DNA of 64,000 nt from Psococerastis gibbosa (taxonomy: Eukaryota; Arthropoda; Insecta; Psocodea; Psocidae), in the NCBI GenBank assembly GCA_963971405.1, contig OZ020493.1:1674001-1738000 (forward strand), written 5' to 3'. Under the pieces are notes generated by a model, which saw nothing but the letters and a program-made list of their open reading frames with translations, searched no databases and was not told the DNA's origin. Positions 1 to 10,099 of this stretch are shown one piece after another. The position numbers were made by a program, and so were the translations under genes. How positions within the stretch are numbered: position 1 is the stretch's first letter; the number at the start of each line of letters is the position of its first letter.

Positions 1-363
1 CCCCCTCCTCGAGCACTGTGCGACGTGGTTCATACTTCATGGTCATATATAAGGGATAACCAAGTTTTTATTTCCACGCTCGAATTAGTAAACAGTGAAA
101 TCATAAGGTACTCAAGTCTACAGTAGACTTATCTAATTCTTCAGCATGCAGGTGAAGTACTGGAAGTGCCGGACTAACCACTATCTTTTTTTTTCTAGCA
201 GTCGGGCTGTTTCAATTGACTAGTGGGTACAATGTTTGACTGATTATGCAAAAAATGTACATCAATTCCTACACACAGAGGGAATTTCAAACGTGAAGAC
301 AAACTCCAGTGAATTGCGGAAGACTTTCGAAAATCGGACAACTACATAAATATTTGTGTGTGA
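1..363 (+). repeat. Module B'' (3' part, cut by window start)
   Basis: The window opens inside the C tract of a B''-class copy. Diagnostic bases are CATACTTCATGG, ATATAAGGG, AACCAAG, ATTTCCACG, AAGGTAC, ATGCAAAAAATG and the exit sequence TTTGTGTGTGAG. Elsewhere in the window B'' always follows a short B', so a B' probably lies just upstream of the window. Confidence 0.9.
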
Positions 364-700
364 GTACTTTTGGACTCAGGGGCGTAATGTGTCCTTCCCT
401 CCCCCAGCCTCGGGCATTGTAAGACGTGGTGGTTCATACGCCATGGTCCCCTTTGCAGCATTATGAATAGTAGCCTTCCTAATAAGGAATATACATAAAA
501 GATTTAATACAGTTTGTGGGTGAGTACTTATGGACTCGGGGCGAACAGCTACACCTATGTATATAAATATATATGTGGGGAATAAGGAATATTTATAAGG
601 AAGGAATAACCCAGTTTTTATTTGCACACACCAATTAGTAAAGTGTAAACTCATGTCTGCAGTAGACAAATTTAAGATCTACATATATATTTGTGTGTGA
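364..700 (+). repeat. Module A, class A_a (reference copy)
   Basis: This is a 337 bp dimer. Subunit A1 runs from the anchor GTACTTTTGGACTC to the next anchor GTACTTATGGACTC 160 bp later; subunit A2 takes the remaining 177 bp. A1 and A2 share the anchor and a downstream AATAAGGAATAT block, showing that A arose from two related units. A_a is marked by GGGCATT, GCCATGG, CCTTCC, GTATATAAATA, GTGGGG, CACACACC and GACAAATTT. It is also the left end of a 4.7 kb block repeated from 12,128. A minus-strand frame of 97 codons (376-669) lies inside it and is judged non-coding. Confidence 0.93.
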
Positions 701-1037
701 GTACTTTTGGACTCAGGGGCGTAATGTGTCCTTCCCTCCCCCAGCCTCGAGCATTGTAAGACGTGGTGGTTCATACGTCATTTTCCCCTTTGCAGCATTA
801 TGAATAGTAGCATTTCTAATAAGGAATATACATAAAAGATTTAATACAGTTTGTGGGTGAGTACTTATGGACTCGGGGCGAACAGCTACACCTATGTTAA
901 TAAATATATATGTAGGGAATAAGGAATATTTATAAGGAAGGAATAACCCAGTTTTTATTTGCAGACTCGAATTAGTAAAGTGTAAACTCATGTCTGCAGT
1001 AGACATATTTAAGATCTACATAAATATTGGTGAGTGA
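701..1037 (+). repeat. Module A, class A_d (reference copy)
   Basis: This 337 bp dimer is marked by GAGCATT, GTCATTTT, CATTTCT, GTTAATAAAT, TAGGG, GCAGACTCG and ACATATTTAAG, and it ends in ATATTGGTGAGTGAG. A_d is the class placed directly before module B throughout the array. In place of the TATATAAA found in A_a and A_c it has GTTAATAAA, which removes the TATA-like string but contains AATAAA (899-904). A dyad-symmetric site lies at 990-1006. Confidence 0.93.
990..1006. other. Dyad-symmetric site in A2 (representative)
   Basis: ATGTCTGCAGTAGACAT is an inverted repeat: ATGTCT pairs with AGACAT around GCAGT, whose outer bases pair further by one G-T and one C-G. It recurs near the end of A2 in most A copies. 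In many A_a copies the right arm reads AGACAAAT, which weakens the symmetry. The site matches the dyad of B1 in position and core (CAGTAGAC). It could be a protein-binding site; that is a guess. Confidence 0.6.
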
Positions 1038-1078
1038 GTACTTATGGACTGAAGGGCGTAAAGTTTGGGAAGGCTTTG

Positions 1079-1088
1079 CCCCCCCCCC
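1079..1088 (+). repeat. Variable C tract of module B (representative)
   Basis: A run of C between GGCTTTG and TCCTCGAG varies from 10 to 17 in the copies I counted (10 here; 17 at 34,943-34,959). Its length modulo 3 decides whether a plus-strand frame stays open: 10, 13 and 16 give frames of 60, 61 and 62 codons. The G-rich strand could form a quadruplex in the longest tracts. Slippage, or sequencing error, explains the variation. Confidence 0.85.
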
Positions 1089-1196
1089 TCCTCGAGCACT
1101 GTGCGACGTGGTTCATATTTCATGGTCATATATATGGGATAAACAAGTTTTTATATCCTCGCTCGAATTAGTAAACAGTGAAATCATAACGTACTC

Positions 1197-1213
1197 AAGT
1201 CTACAGTAGACTT
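1197..1213. other. Perfect dyad in B1 (representative)
   Basis: AAGTCTACAGTAGACTT is a perfect 8-bp inverted repeat with a single central base. It is present in nearly all B, B' and B'' copies. The copy near 37,248 has one change (TCAACAG). No CENP-B-type consensus overlaps it. Confidence 0.7.
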
Positions 1214-1447
1214 ATCTAATTCTTCAGCATGCAGGTGAAGTACTGGAAGTGCCGGACTAACCACTATCTTTTTTTTTTCTAGCAGTCGGGCTGTTTCAAT
1301 TGACTAGTGGGTACAATGTTTGACTGATTATGAAAAAAATGTACAACAATTCCTACACACAGAGGGAATTTCAAACGTGAAGACAAACTCCAGTGAATTG
1401 CGGAAGACTTTCGAAAATCGGACAACTACATAAATATTTGTGGGTGA

Positions 1448-2195
1448 GTACTTTTGGACTCAGGGGCGTAATGTGTCCTTCCCTCCCCCAGCCTCGGGCA
1501 TTGTAAGACGTGGTGGTTCATACGCCATGGTCCCCTTTGCAGCATTATGAATAGTAGCATTCCTAATAAGGAATATACATAAAAGATTTAATACAGTTTG
1601 TGGGTGAGTACTTATGGACTCGGGGCGAACAGCTACACCTATGTTAATAAATATATATGTAGGGAATAAGGAATATTTATAAGGAAGGAATAACCCAGTT
1701 TTTATTTGCAGACTCGAATTAGTAAAGTGTAAACTCATGTCTGCAGTAGACATATTTAAGATCTACATAAATATTGGTGAGTGAGTACTTATGGACTGAA
1801 GGGCGTAAAGTTTGGGAAGGCTTTGCCCCCCCCCCCTCCTCGAGCACTGTGCGACGTGGTTCATATTTCATGGTCATATATATGGGATAAACAAGTTTTT
1901 ATATCCTCGCTCGAATTAGTAAACAGTGAAATCATAACGTACTCAAGTCTACAGTAGACTTATCTAATTCTTCAGCATGCAGGTGAAGTACTGGAAGTGC
2001 CGGACTAACCACTATCTTTTTTTTTTCTAGCAGTCGGGCTGTTTCAATTGACTAGTGGGTACAATGTTTGACTGATTATGAAAAAAATGTACAACAATTC
2101 CTACACACAGAGGGAATTTCAAACGTGAAGACAAACTCCAGTGAATTGCGGAAGACTTTCGAAAATCGGACAACTACATAAATATTTGTGGCTGA
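1448..2195 (+). repeat. Mosaic A + B
   Basis: The A copy (1448-1784) has a front half with GGGCATT, GCCATGG and CATTCC, as in A_c, but a back half with GTTAATAAAT, TAGGG and GCAGACTCG, as in A_d. The changeover lies between about 1580 and 1640. It suggests exchange between A_c and A_d, which collapsed an A_c-A_d pair into one module. An ordinary B (1785-2195) follows, leaving with a private TTGTGGCTGAG (c at 2192) that recurs at 13,957. Confidence 0.85.
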
Positions 2196-3541
2196 GTACT
2201 TTTGGACTCAGGGGCGTAATGTGTCCTTCCCTCCCCCAGCCTCGGGCATTGTAAGACGTGGTGGTTCATACGCCATGGTCCCCTTTGCAGCATTATGAAT
2301 AGTAGCATTCCTAATAAGGAATATACATAAAAGATTTAATACAGTTTGTGGGTGAGTACTTATGGACTCGGGGCGAACAGCTACACCTATGTTAATAAAT
2401 ATATATGTAGTGAATAAGGAATATTTATAAGGAAGGAATATCCCAGTTTTTATTTGCACACACCAATTAGTAAAGTGTAAACTCATGTCTGCAGTAGACA
2501 TACTTAAGATCTACATATATATTTGTGTGTGAGTACTTTTGGACTCAGGGGCGTAATGTGTCCTTCCCTCCCCCAGCCTCGTGCATTGTAAGACGTGGTG
2601 GTTCATACGTCATTTTCCCCTTTGCAGCATTTTGAATAGTAGCATTCCTAATAAGGAATATACATAAAAGATTTAATTCAGTATGCGGGTGGGTACTTAT
2701 GGACTCGGGGCGAACAGCTCACCTATATAAATAAATATATATGTAGTGAATAAGGAATATTTATAAGGAAAGAATATCCCAGTTTTTATTTGCACACACC
2801 AATTAGTAAAGTGTAAACTCATGTCTGCAGTAGACATACTTAAGATCTACATATATATTTGTGTGTGAGTACTTTTGGACTCAGGGGCGTAATGTGTCCT
2901 TCCCTCCCCCAGCCTCGAGCATTGTAAGACGTGGTGGTTCATACGCTATGGTCCCCTTTGCAGCATTATGAATAGTAGCCTTCCTAATAAGGAATATACA
3001 TAAAAGATTTAATACAGTTTGTGGGTGAGTACTTATGGACTCGGGGCGAACAGCTACACCTATGTATATAAATATATATGTGGGGAATAAGGAATATTTA
3101 TAAGGAAGGAATAACCCAGTTTTTATTTGCACACACCAATTAGTAAAGTGTAAACTCATGTCTGCAGTAGACATATTTAAGATCTACATATATATTTGTG
3201 TGTGAGTACTTTTGGACTCAGGGGCGTAATGTGTCCTTCCCTCCCCCAGCCTCGAGCATTGTAAGACGTGGTGGTTCATACGTCATTTTCCCCTTTGCAG
3301 CATTATGAATAGGAGCATTTCTAATAAGGAATATACATAAAAGATTTAATACAGTTTGTGGGTGAGTACTTATGGACTCGGGGCGAACAGCTACACCTAT
3401 GTTAATAAATATATATGTAGGGAATAAGGAATATTTATAAGGAAGGAATAACCCAGTTTTTATTTGCAGAACGAATTAGTAAAGTGTAAACTCATGTCTG
3501 CAGTAGACATATTTAAGATCTACATAAATATTGGTGAGTGA
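2196..3541 (+). repeat. Run of four A modules without B
   Basis: Four A copies start at 2196, 2533, 2869 and 3206. The first is a mosaic (A_d-like GTTAATAA with A_c-like TAGTG and CACACACC). The second is A_c with private GTGCATT and CATTTTGAAT. The third is A_a with private GCTATGG. The fourth is A_d with AGGAGC and a 2-bp deletion giving GCAGAACG. All these private variants recur 11,765 bp downstream. Confidence 0.88.
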
Positions 3542-3954
3542 GTACTTATGGACTGAAGGGCGTAAAGTTTGGGAAGGCTTTGCCCCCCCCCCCCCTCCTC
3601 GAGCACTGTGCGACGTGGTTCTTATTTCATGGTCATATATATGGGATAAACAAGTTTTTATATCCTCGCTCGAATTAGTAAACAGTGAAATCATAACGTA
3701 CTCAAGTCTACAGTAGACTTATCTAATTCTTCAGCATGCAGGTGAAGTACTGGAAGTGCCGGACTAACCACTATCTTTTTTTTTTCTAGCAGTCGGGCTG
3801 TTTCAATTGACTAGTGGGTACAATGTTTGACTGATTATGAAAAAAATGTACAACAATTCCTACACACAGAGGGAATTTCAAACGTGAAGACAAACTCCAG
3901 TGAATTGCGGAAGACTTTCGAAAATCGGACAACTACATAAATATTTGTGGGTGA
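3542..3954 (+). repeat. Module B with private variant TTCTTATTT
   Basis: This is an ordinary B whose GGTTCATATTTC reads GGTTCTTATTTC (t at 3622). The same change is found only in the copies at 15,387 and 40,278, so it tags one lineage of duplications. The C tract is 13 long. Confidence 0.88.
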
Positions 3955-5040
3955 GTACTTTTGGACTCAGGGGCGTAATGTGTCCTTCCCTCCCCCAGCC
4001 TCGGGCATTGTAAGACGTGGTGGTTCATACGCCATGGTCCCCTTTGCAGCATTATGAATAGTAGCATTCCTAATAAGGAATATACATAAAAGATTTAATT
4101 CAGTATGCGGGTGGGTACTTATGGACTCGGGGCGAACAGCTCACCTATATAAATAAATATATATGTAGTGAATAAGGAATATTTATAAGGAAGGAATATC
4201 CCAGTTTTTATTTGCACACACCAATTAGTAAAGTGTAAACTCATGTCTGCAGTAGACATACTTAAGATCTACATATATATTTGTGTGTGAGTACTTTTGG
4301 ACTCAGGGGCGTAATGTGTCCTTCCCTCCCCCAGCCTCGAGCATTGTAAGACGTGGTGGTTCATACGTCATTTTCCCCTTTGCAGCATTATGAATAGTAG
4401 CATTTCTAATAAGGAATATACATAAAAGATTTAATACAGTTTGTGGGTGAGTACTTATGGACTCGGGGCGAACAGCTACACCTATGTTAATAAATATATA
4501 TGTAGGGAATAAGGAATATTTATAAGGAAGGAATAACCCAGTTTTTATTTGCAGACTCGAATTAGTAAAGTGTAAACTCATGTCTGCAGTAGACATATTT
4601 AAGATCTACATAAATATTGGTGAGTGAGTACTTATGGACTGAAGGGCGTAAAGTTTGGGAAGGCTTTGCCCCCCCCCCCCCCTCCTCGAGCACTGTGCGA
4701 CGTGGTTCATATTTCATGGTCATATATATGGGATAAACAAGTTTTTATATCCTCGCTCGAATTAGTAAACAGTGAAATCATAACGTACTCAAGTCTACAG
4801 TAGACTTATCTAATTCTTCAGCATGCAGGTGAAGTACTGGAAGTGCCGGACTAACCACTATCTTTTTTTTTCTAGCAGTCGGGCTGTTTCAATTGACTAG
4901 TGGGTACAATGTTTGACTGATTATGAAAAAAATGTACAACAATTCCTACACACAGAGGGAATTTCAAACGTGAAGACAAACTCCAGTGAATTGCGGAAGA
5001 CTTTCGAAAATCGGACAACTACATAAATATTTGTGGGTGA
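3955..5040 (+). repeat. Half HOR: A_c-A_d-B
   Basis: A_c occupies 3955-4290, A_d 4291-4627 and B 4628-5040. This is the front half of the 2,170 bp HOR that dominates from 15.7 kb. It lies at the right-hand end of the block repeated at 15,720-16,802. Confidence 0.87.
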
Positions 5041-5714
5041 GTACTTTTGGACTCAGGGGCGTAATGTGTCCTTCCCTCCCCCAGCCTCGAGCATTGTAAG
5101 ACGTGGTGGTTCATACGCCATGGTCCCCTTTGCAGCATTATGAATAGTAGCATTCCTAATAAGGAATATACATAAAAGATTTAATACAGTTTGTGGGTGA
5201 GTACTTATGGACTCGGGGCGAACAGCTACACCTATGTATATAAATATATATGTGGGGAATAAGGAATATTTATAAGGAAGGAATAACCCAGTTTTTATTT
5301 GCAGACTCGAATTAGTAAAGTGTAAACTCATGTCTGCAGTAGACAAATTTAAGATCTACATATATATTTGTGTGTGAGTACTTTTGGACTCAGGGGCGTA
5401 ATGTGTCCTTCCCTCCCCCAGCCTCGAGCATTGTAAGACGTGGTGGTTCATACGTCATTTTCCCCTTTGCAGCATTATGAATAGTAGCATTCCTAATAAG
5501 GAATATACATAAAAGATTTAATACAGTTTGTGGGTGAGTACTTATGGACTCGGGGCGAACAGCTACACCTATGTTAATAAATATATATGTAGGGAATAAG
5601 GAATATTTATAAGGAAGGAATAACCCAGTTTTTATTTGTAGACTCGAATTAGTAAAGTGTAAACTCATGTCTGCAGTAGACATATTTAAGATCTACATAA
5701 ATATTGGTGAGTGA
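5041..5714 (+). repeat. Mosaic A pair
   Basis: The first A (5041-5377) follows a B yet carries GAGCATT; GGGCATT is otherwise usual after an ordinary B. It is A_a-like (GTATATAA, GTGGGG, GACAAATTT) but has GCAGACTCG of A_d. The second (5378-5714) is A_d with CATTCC and GTAGACTCG. The mismatch with the usual grammar marks the right-hand breakpoint of the 4.7 kb duplication near 5,050. Confidence 0.82.
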
Positions 5715-6322
5715 GTACTTATGGACTGAAGGGCGTAAAGTTTGGGAAGGCTTTGCCCCCCCCCCCCTCCTCGAGCACTGTGCGACGTGGTTCATATTTC
5801 ATGGTCATATATATGGGATAAACAAGTTTTTATATCCTCGCTCGAATTAGTAAACAGTGAAATCATAACGTACTCAAGTCTACAGTAGACTTATCTAATT
5901 CTTCAGCATGCAGGTGAAATGGACTGAAGGGCGTACAGTTTGGGACGGCTTTGCCCCCCCCCCCTCCTCGAGCACTGTGCGACGTGGTTCATACTTCATG
6001 GTCATATATAAGGGATAACCAAGTTTTTATTTCCACGCTCGAATTAGTAAACAGTGAAATCATAAGGTACTCAAGTCTACAGTAGACTTATCTAATTCTT
6101 CAGCATGCAGGTGAAGTACTGGAAGTGCCGGACTAACCACTATCTTTTTTTTTCTAGCAGTCGGGCTGTTTCAATTGACTAGTGGGTACAATGTTTGACT
6201 GATTATGCAAAAAATGTACATCAATTCCTACACACAGAGGGAATTTCAAACGTGAAGACAAACTCCAGTGAATTGCGGAAGACTTTCGAAAATCGGACAA
6301 CTACATAAATATTTGTGTGTGA
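5715..6322 (+). repeat. Composite B'-B''
   Basis: A B1-only unit (B', about 5715-5912) is fused to a full B''. The junction reads GCAGGTGAAATGGACTG at about 5911-5926; the normal B would continue GCAGGTGAAGTACTGG into B2. The B'' that follows has GCGTACAG and GGGACGGC, not GCGTAAAG and GGGAAGGC. The same junction occurs ten times in the window. This copy has GCACTGTGCG after its C tract. Confidence 0.9.
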
Positions 6323-9015
6323 GTACTTTTGGACTCAGGGGCGTAATGTGTCCTTCCCTCCCCCAGCCTCGGGCATTGTAAGACGTGGTGGTTCATACGC
6401 CATGGTCCCCTTTGCAGCATTATGAATAGTAGCATTCCTAATAAGGAATATACATAAAAGATTTAATTCAGTATGCGGGTGGGTACTTATGGACTCGGGG
6501 CGAACAGCTCACCTATGTTAATAAATATATATGTAGTGAATAAGGAATATTTATAAGGAAGGAATATCCCAGTTTTTATTTGCACACACCAATTAGTAAA
6601 GTGTAAACTCATGTCTGCAGTAGACATACTTAAGATCTACATATATATTTGTGTGTGAGTACTTTTGGACTCAGGGGCGTAATGTGTCCTTCCCTCCCCC
6701 AGCCTCGAGCATTGTAAGACGTGGTGGTTCATACGTCATTTTCCCCTTTGCAGCATTATGAATAGTAGCATTCCTAATAAGGAATATACATAAAAGATTT
6801 AATTCAGTATGCGGGTGGGTACTTATGGACTCGGGGCGAACAGCTCACCTATATAAATAAATATATATGTAGTGAATAAGGAATATTTATAAGGAAGGAA
6901 TATCCCAGTTTTTATTTGCACACACCAATTAGTAAAGTGTAAACTCATGTCTGCAGTAGACATACTTAAGATCTACATATATATTTGTGTGTGAGTACTT
7001 TTGGACTCAGGGGCGTAATGTGTCCTTCCCTCCCCCAGCCTCGAGCATTGTAAGACGTGGTGGTTCATACGCCATGGTCCCCTTTGCAGCATTATGAATA
7101 GTAGCATTCCTAATAAGGAATATACATAAAAGATTTAATACAGTTTGTGGGTGAGTACTTATGGACTCGGGGCGAACAGCTACACCTATGTATATAAATA
7201 TATATGTGGGGAATAAGGAATATTTATAAGGAAGGAATAACCCAGTTTTTATTTGCACACACCAATTAGTAAAGTGTAAACTCATGTCTGCAGTAGACAA
7301 ATTTAAGATCTACATATATATTTGTGTGTGAGTACTTTTGGACTCAGGGGCGTAATGTGTCCTTCCCTCCCCCAGCCTCGAGCATTGTAAGACGTGGTGG
7401 TTCATACGTCATTTTCCCCTTTGCAGCATTATGAATAGTAGCATTCCTAATAAGGAATATACATAAAAGATTTAATACAGTTTGTGGGTGAGTACTTATG
7501 GACTCGGGGCGAACAGCTACACCTATGTTAATAAATATATATGTAGGGAATAAGGAATATTTATAAGGAAGGAATAACCCAGTTTTTATTTGCAGACTCG
7601 AATTAGTAAAGTGTAAACTCATGTCTGCAGTAGACATACTTAAGATCTACATATATATTTGTGTGTGAGTACTTTTGGACTCAGGGGCGTAATGTGTCCT
7701 TCCCTCCCCCAGCCTCGAGCATTGTAAGACGTGGTGGTTCATACGTCATTTTCCCCTTTGCAGCATTATGAATAGTAGCATTCCTAATAAGGAATATACA
7801 TAAAAGATTTAATTCAGTATGCGGGTGGGTACTTATGGACTCGGGGCGAACAGCTCACCTATATAAATAAATATATATGTAGTGAATAAGGAATATTTAT
7901 AAGGAAGGAATATCCCAGTTTTTATTTGCACACACCAATTAGTAAAGTGTAAACTCATGTCTGCAGTAGACATACTTAAGATCTACATATATATTTGTGT
8001 GTGAGTACTTTTGGACTCAGGGGCGTAATGTGTCCTTCCCTCCCCCAGCCTCGAGCATTGTAAGACGTGGTGGTTCATACGCCATGGTCCCCTTTGCAGC
8101 ATTATGAATAGTAGCATTCCTAATAAGGAATATACATAAAAGATTTAATACAGTTTGTGGGTGAGTACTTATGGACTCGGGGCGAACAGCTACACCTATG
8201 TATATAAATATATATGTGGGGAATAAGGAATATTTATAAGGAAGGAATAACCCAGTTTTTATTTGCACACACCAATTAGTAAAGTGTAAACTCATGTCTG
8301 CAGTAGACAAATTTAAGATCTACATATATATTTGTGTGTGAGTACTTTTGGACTCAGGGGCGTAATGTGTCCTTCCCTCCCCCAGCCTCGAGCATTGTAA
8401 GACGTGGTGGTTCATACGTCATTTTCCCCTTTGCAGCATTATGAATAGTAGCATTTCTAATAAGGAATATACATAAAAGATTTAATACAGTTTGTGGGTG
8501 AGTACTTATGGACTCGGGGCGAACAGCTACACCTATGTATATAAATATATATGTGGGGAATAAGGAATATTTATAAGGAAGGAATAACCCAGTTTTTATT
8601 TGCACACACCAATTAGTAAAGTGTAAACTCATGTCTGCAGTAGACAAATTTAAGATCTACATATATATTTGTGTGTGAGTACTTTTGGACTCAGGGGCGT
8701 AATGTGTCCTTCCCTCCCCCAGCCTCGAGCATTGTAAGACGTGGTGGTTCATACGTCATTTTCCCCTTTGCAGCATTATGAATAGTAGCATTTCTAATAA
8801 GGAATATACATAAAAGATTTAATACAGTTTGTGGGTGAGTACTTATGGACTCGGGGCGAACAGCTACACCTATGTTAATAAATATATATGTAGGGAATAA
8901 GGAATATTTATAAGGAAGGAATAACCCAGTTTTTATTTGCAGACTCGAATTAGTAAAGTGTAAACTCATGTCTGCAGTAGACATATTTAAGATCTACATA
9001 AATATTGGTGAGTGA
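6323..9015 (+). repeat. Run of eight consecutive A modules
   Basis: A copies start at 6323, 6659, 6995, 7332, 7669, 8005, 8342 and 8679 with no B between them, the longest pure A run in the window. The order is A_c mosaic, A_c, A_a, A_d (with an A_c-like end ACATACTTAAG), A_c, A_a, an A_d/A_a mosaic (GTCATTTT with GTATATAA and GTGGGG) and A_d. The triplet A_c-A_a-A_d appears twice about 1,010 bp apart (6659 and 7669), which suggests a local tandem duplication of three A modules. Confidence 0.9.
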
Positions 9016-9425
9016 GTACTTATGGACTGAAGGGCGTAAAGTTTGGGAAGGCTTTGCCCCCCCCCCCTCCTCGAGCACTGTGCGACGTGGTTCATATTTC
9101 ATGGTCATATATATGGGATAAACAAGTTTTTATATCCTCGCTCGAATTAGTAAACAGTGAAATCATAACGTACTCAAGTCTACAGTAGACTTATCTAATT
9201 CTTCAGCATGCAGGTGAAGTACTGGAAGTGCCGGACTAACCACTATCTTTTTTTTTTCTAGCAGTCGGGCTGTTTCAATTGACTAGTGGGTACAATGTTT
9301 GACTGATTATGAAAAAAATGTACAACAATTCCTACACACAGAGGGAATTTCAAACGTGAAGACAAACTCCAGTGAATTGCGGAAGACTTTCGAAAATCGG
9401 ACAACTACATAAATATTTGTGGGTG
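9016..9425 (+). repeat. Module B
   Basis: This is an ordinary B with AAACAAG, ATATCCTCG and AACGTAC. It ends the eight-module A run and follows an A with an A_d-type end, as all B copies do. Confidence 0.88.
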
Positions 9426-10099
9426 AGTACTTTTGGACTCAGGGGCGTAATGTGTCCTTCCCTCCCCCAGCCTCGGGCATTGTAAGACGTGGTGGTTCAT
9501 ACGCCATGGTCCCCTTTGCAGCATTATGAATAGTAGCCTTCCTAATAAGGAATATACATAAAAGATTTAATTCAGTATGCGGGTGGGTACTTATGGACTC
9601 GGGGCGAACAGCTCACCTATATAAATAAATATATATGTAGTGAATAAGGAATATTTATAAGGAAGGAATATCCCAGTTTTTATTTGCACACACCAATTAG
9701 TAAAGTGTAAACTCATGTCTGCAGTAGACATACTTAAGATCTACATATATATTTGTGTGTGAGTACTTTTGGACTCAGGGGCGTAATGTGTCCTTCCCTC
9801 CCCCAGCCTCGAGCATTGTAAGACGTGGTGGTTCATACGTCATTTTCCCCTTTGCAGCATTATGAATAGTAGCATTTCTAATAAGGAATATACATAAAAG
9901 ATTTAATACAGTTTGTGGGTGAGTACTTATGGACTCGGGGCGAACAGCTACACCTATGTTAATAAATATATATGTAGGGAATAAGGAATATTTATAAGGA
10001 AGGAATAACCCAGTTTTTATTTGCAGACTCGAATTAGTAAAGTGTAAACTCATGTCTGCAGTAGACATATTTAAGATCTACATAAATATTGGTGAGTGA
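9426..10099 (+). repeat. A_c-A_d pair
   Basis: The A_c copy carries CCTTCC, normally an A_a mark, before TTCAGTATGCGG, so it is a small mosaic. The same mosaic recurs at 31,864, 39,526 and 57,928. A typical A_d follows. Confidence 0.87.

Larger units (their letters stand above)
1030..1282 (+). other. Intron-like signals in module B (representative)
   Basis: GGTGAGTGAG at 1030 resembles a 5' splice donor. ACTAAC at 1256-1261, a T10 tract at 1269-1278 and CTAG ending at 1282 resemble branch point, polypyrimidine tract and 3' acceptor in canonical order and spacing, giving a 253-nt intron-like span. These elements recur in every complete ordinary B. This is a resemblance only; no exon with coding content was found, and transcription is unknown. 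Confidence 0.3.
1038..1447 (+). repeat. Module B (reference copy)
   Basis: Module B has two parts. B1 (1038-1239) resembles A: the anchor, then CTCGAGCACTGTGCGACG (like CTCGAGCATTGTAAGACG of A1), then AGTTTTTAT..CTCGAATTAGTAAA and a dyad (like A2). B2 (1240-1447) is mostly unrelated to A apart from its last bases, CTACATAAATATTTG. B1 contains a C tract of variable length and B2 begins with a T tract preceded by CTAACCACTATC. The boundary between B1 and B2 (GCAGGTGAAGTACTGG) is also where the short B' copies break off. Confidence 0.92.

Noticed and set aside
376-669. Recurring 97-codon minus-strand reading frame in A modules (about 80 copies)
   Set aside because: It repeats because the DNA repeats. 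A_c copies (about a quarter of A) have a 1-bp deletion inside it, four A_d copies carry an early stop, and most class differences change amino acids. It shows no recognisable domain, and no supporting promoter or gene context was seen.
1100-1130. RNA polymerase III B-box-like GTGGTTCATAC, suggesting a tRNA-derived SINE or 5S gene
   Set aside because: The match is partial, no A box lies at a suitable distance upstream and no tRNA or 5S fold was found.
1027-1209. Recurring plus-strand frame of about 60 codons in B with a proline run
   Set aside because: It is open only when the C tract has 10, 13 or 16 bases, and the prolines are simply CCC codons of that tract. This is chance, not coding constraint.
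1380-1420. CENP-B box-like motif at TTTCGAAAATCGGACA, and at the reverse complement of CTCGGGGCGAACAG
   Set aside because: Both share TTCG with the box but fail at the essential A and CGGG positions.
3476-3694. 72-codon minus-strand frame across the A/B boundary (also at 15,241)
   Set aside because: It appears only where a 2-bp deletion shifts the frame in one duplicated lineage; a by-product of repeat variation.
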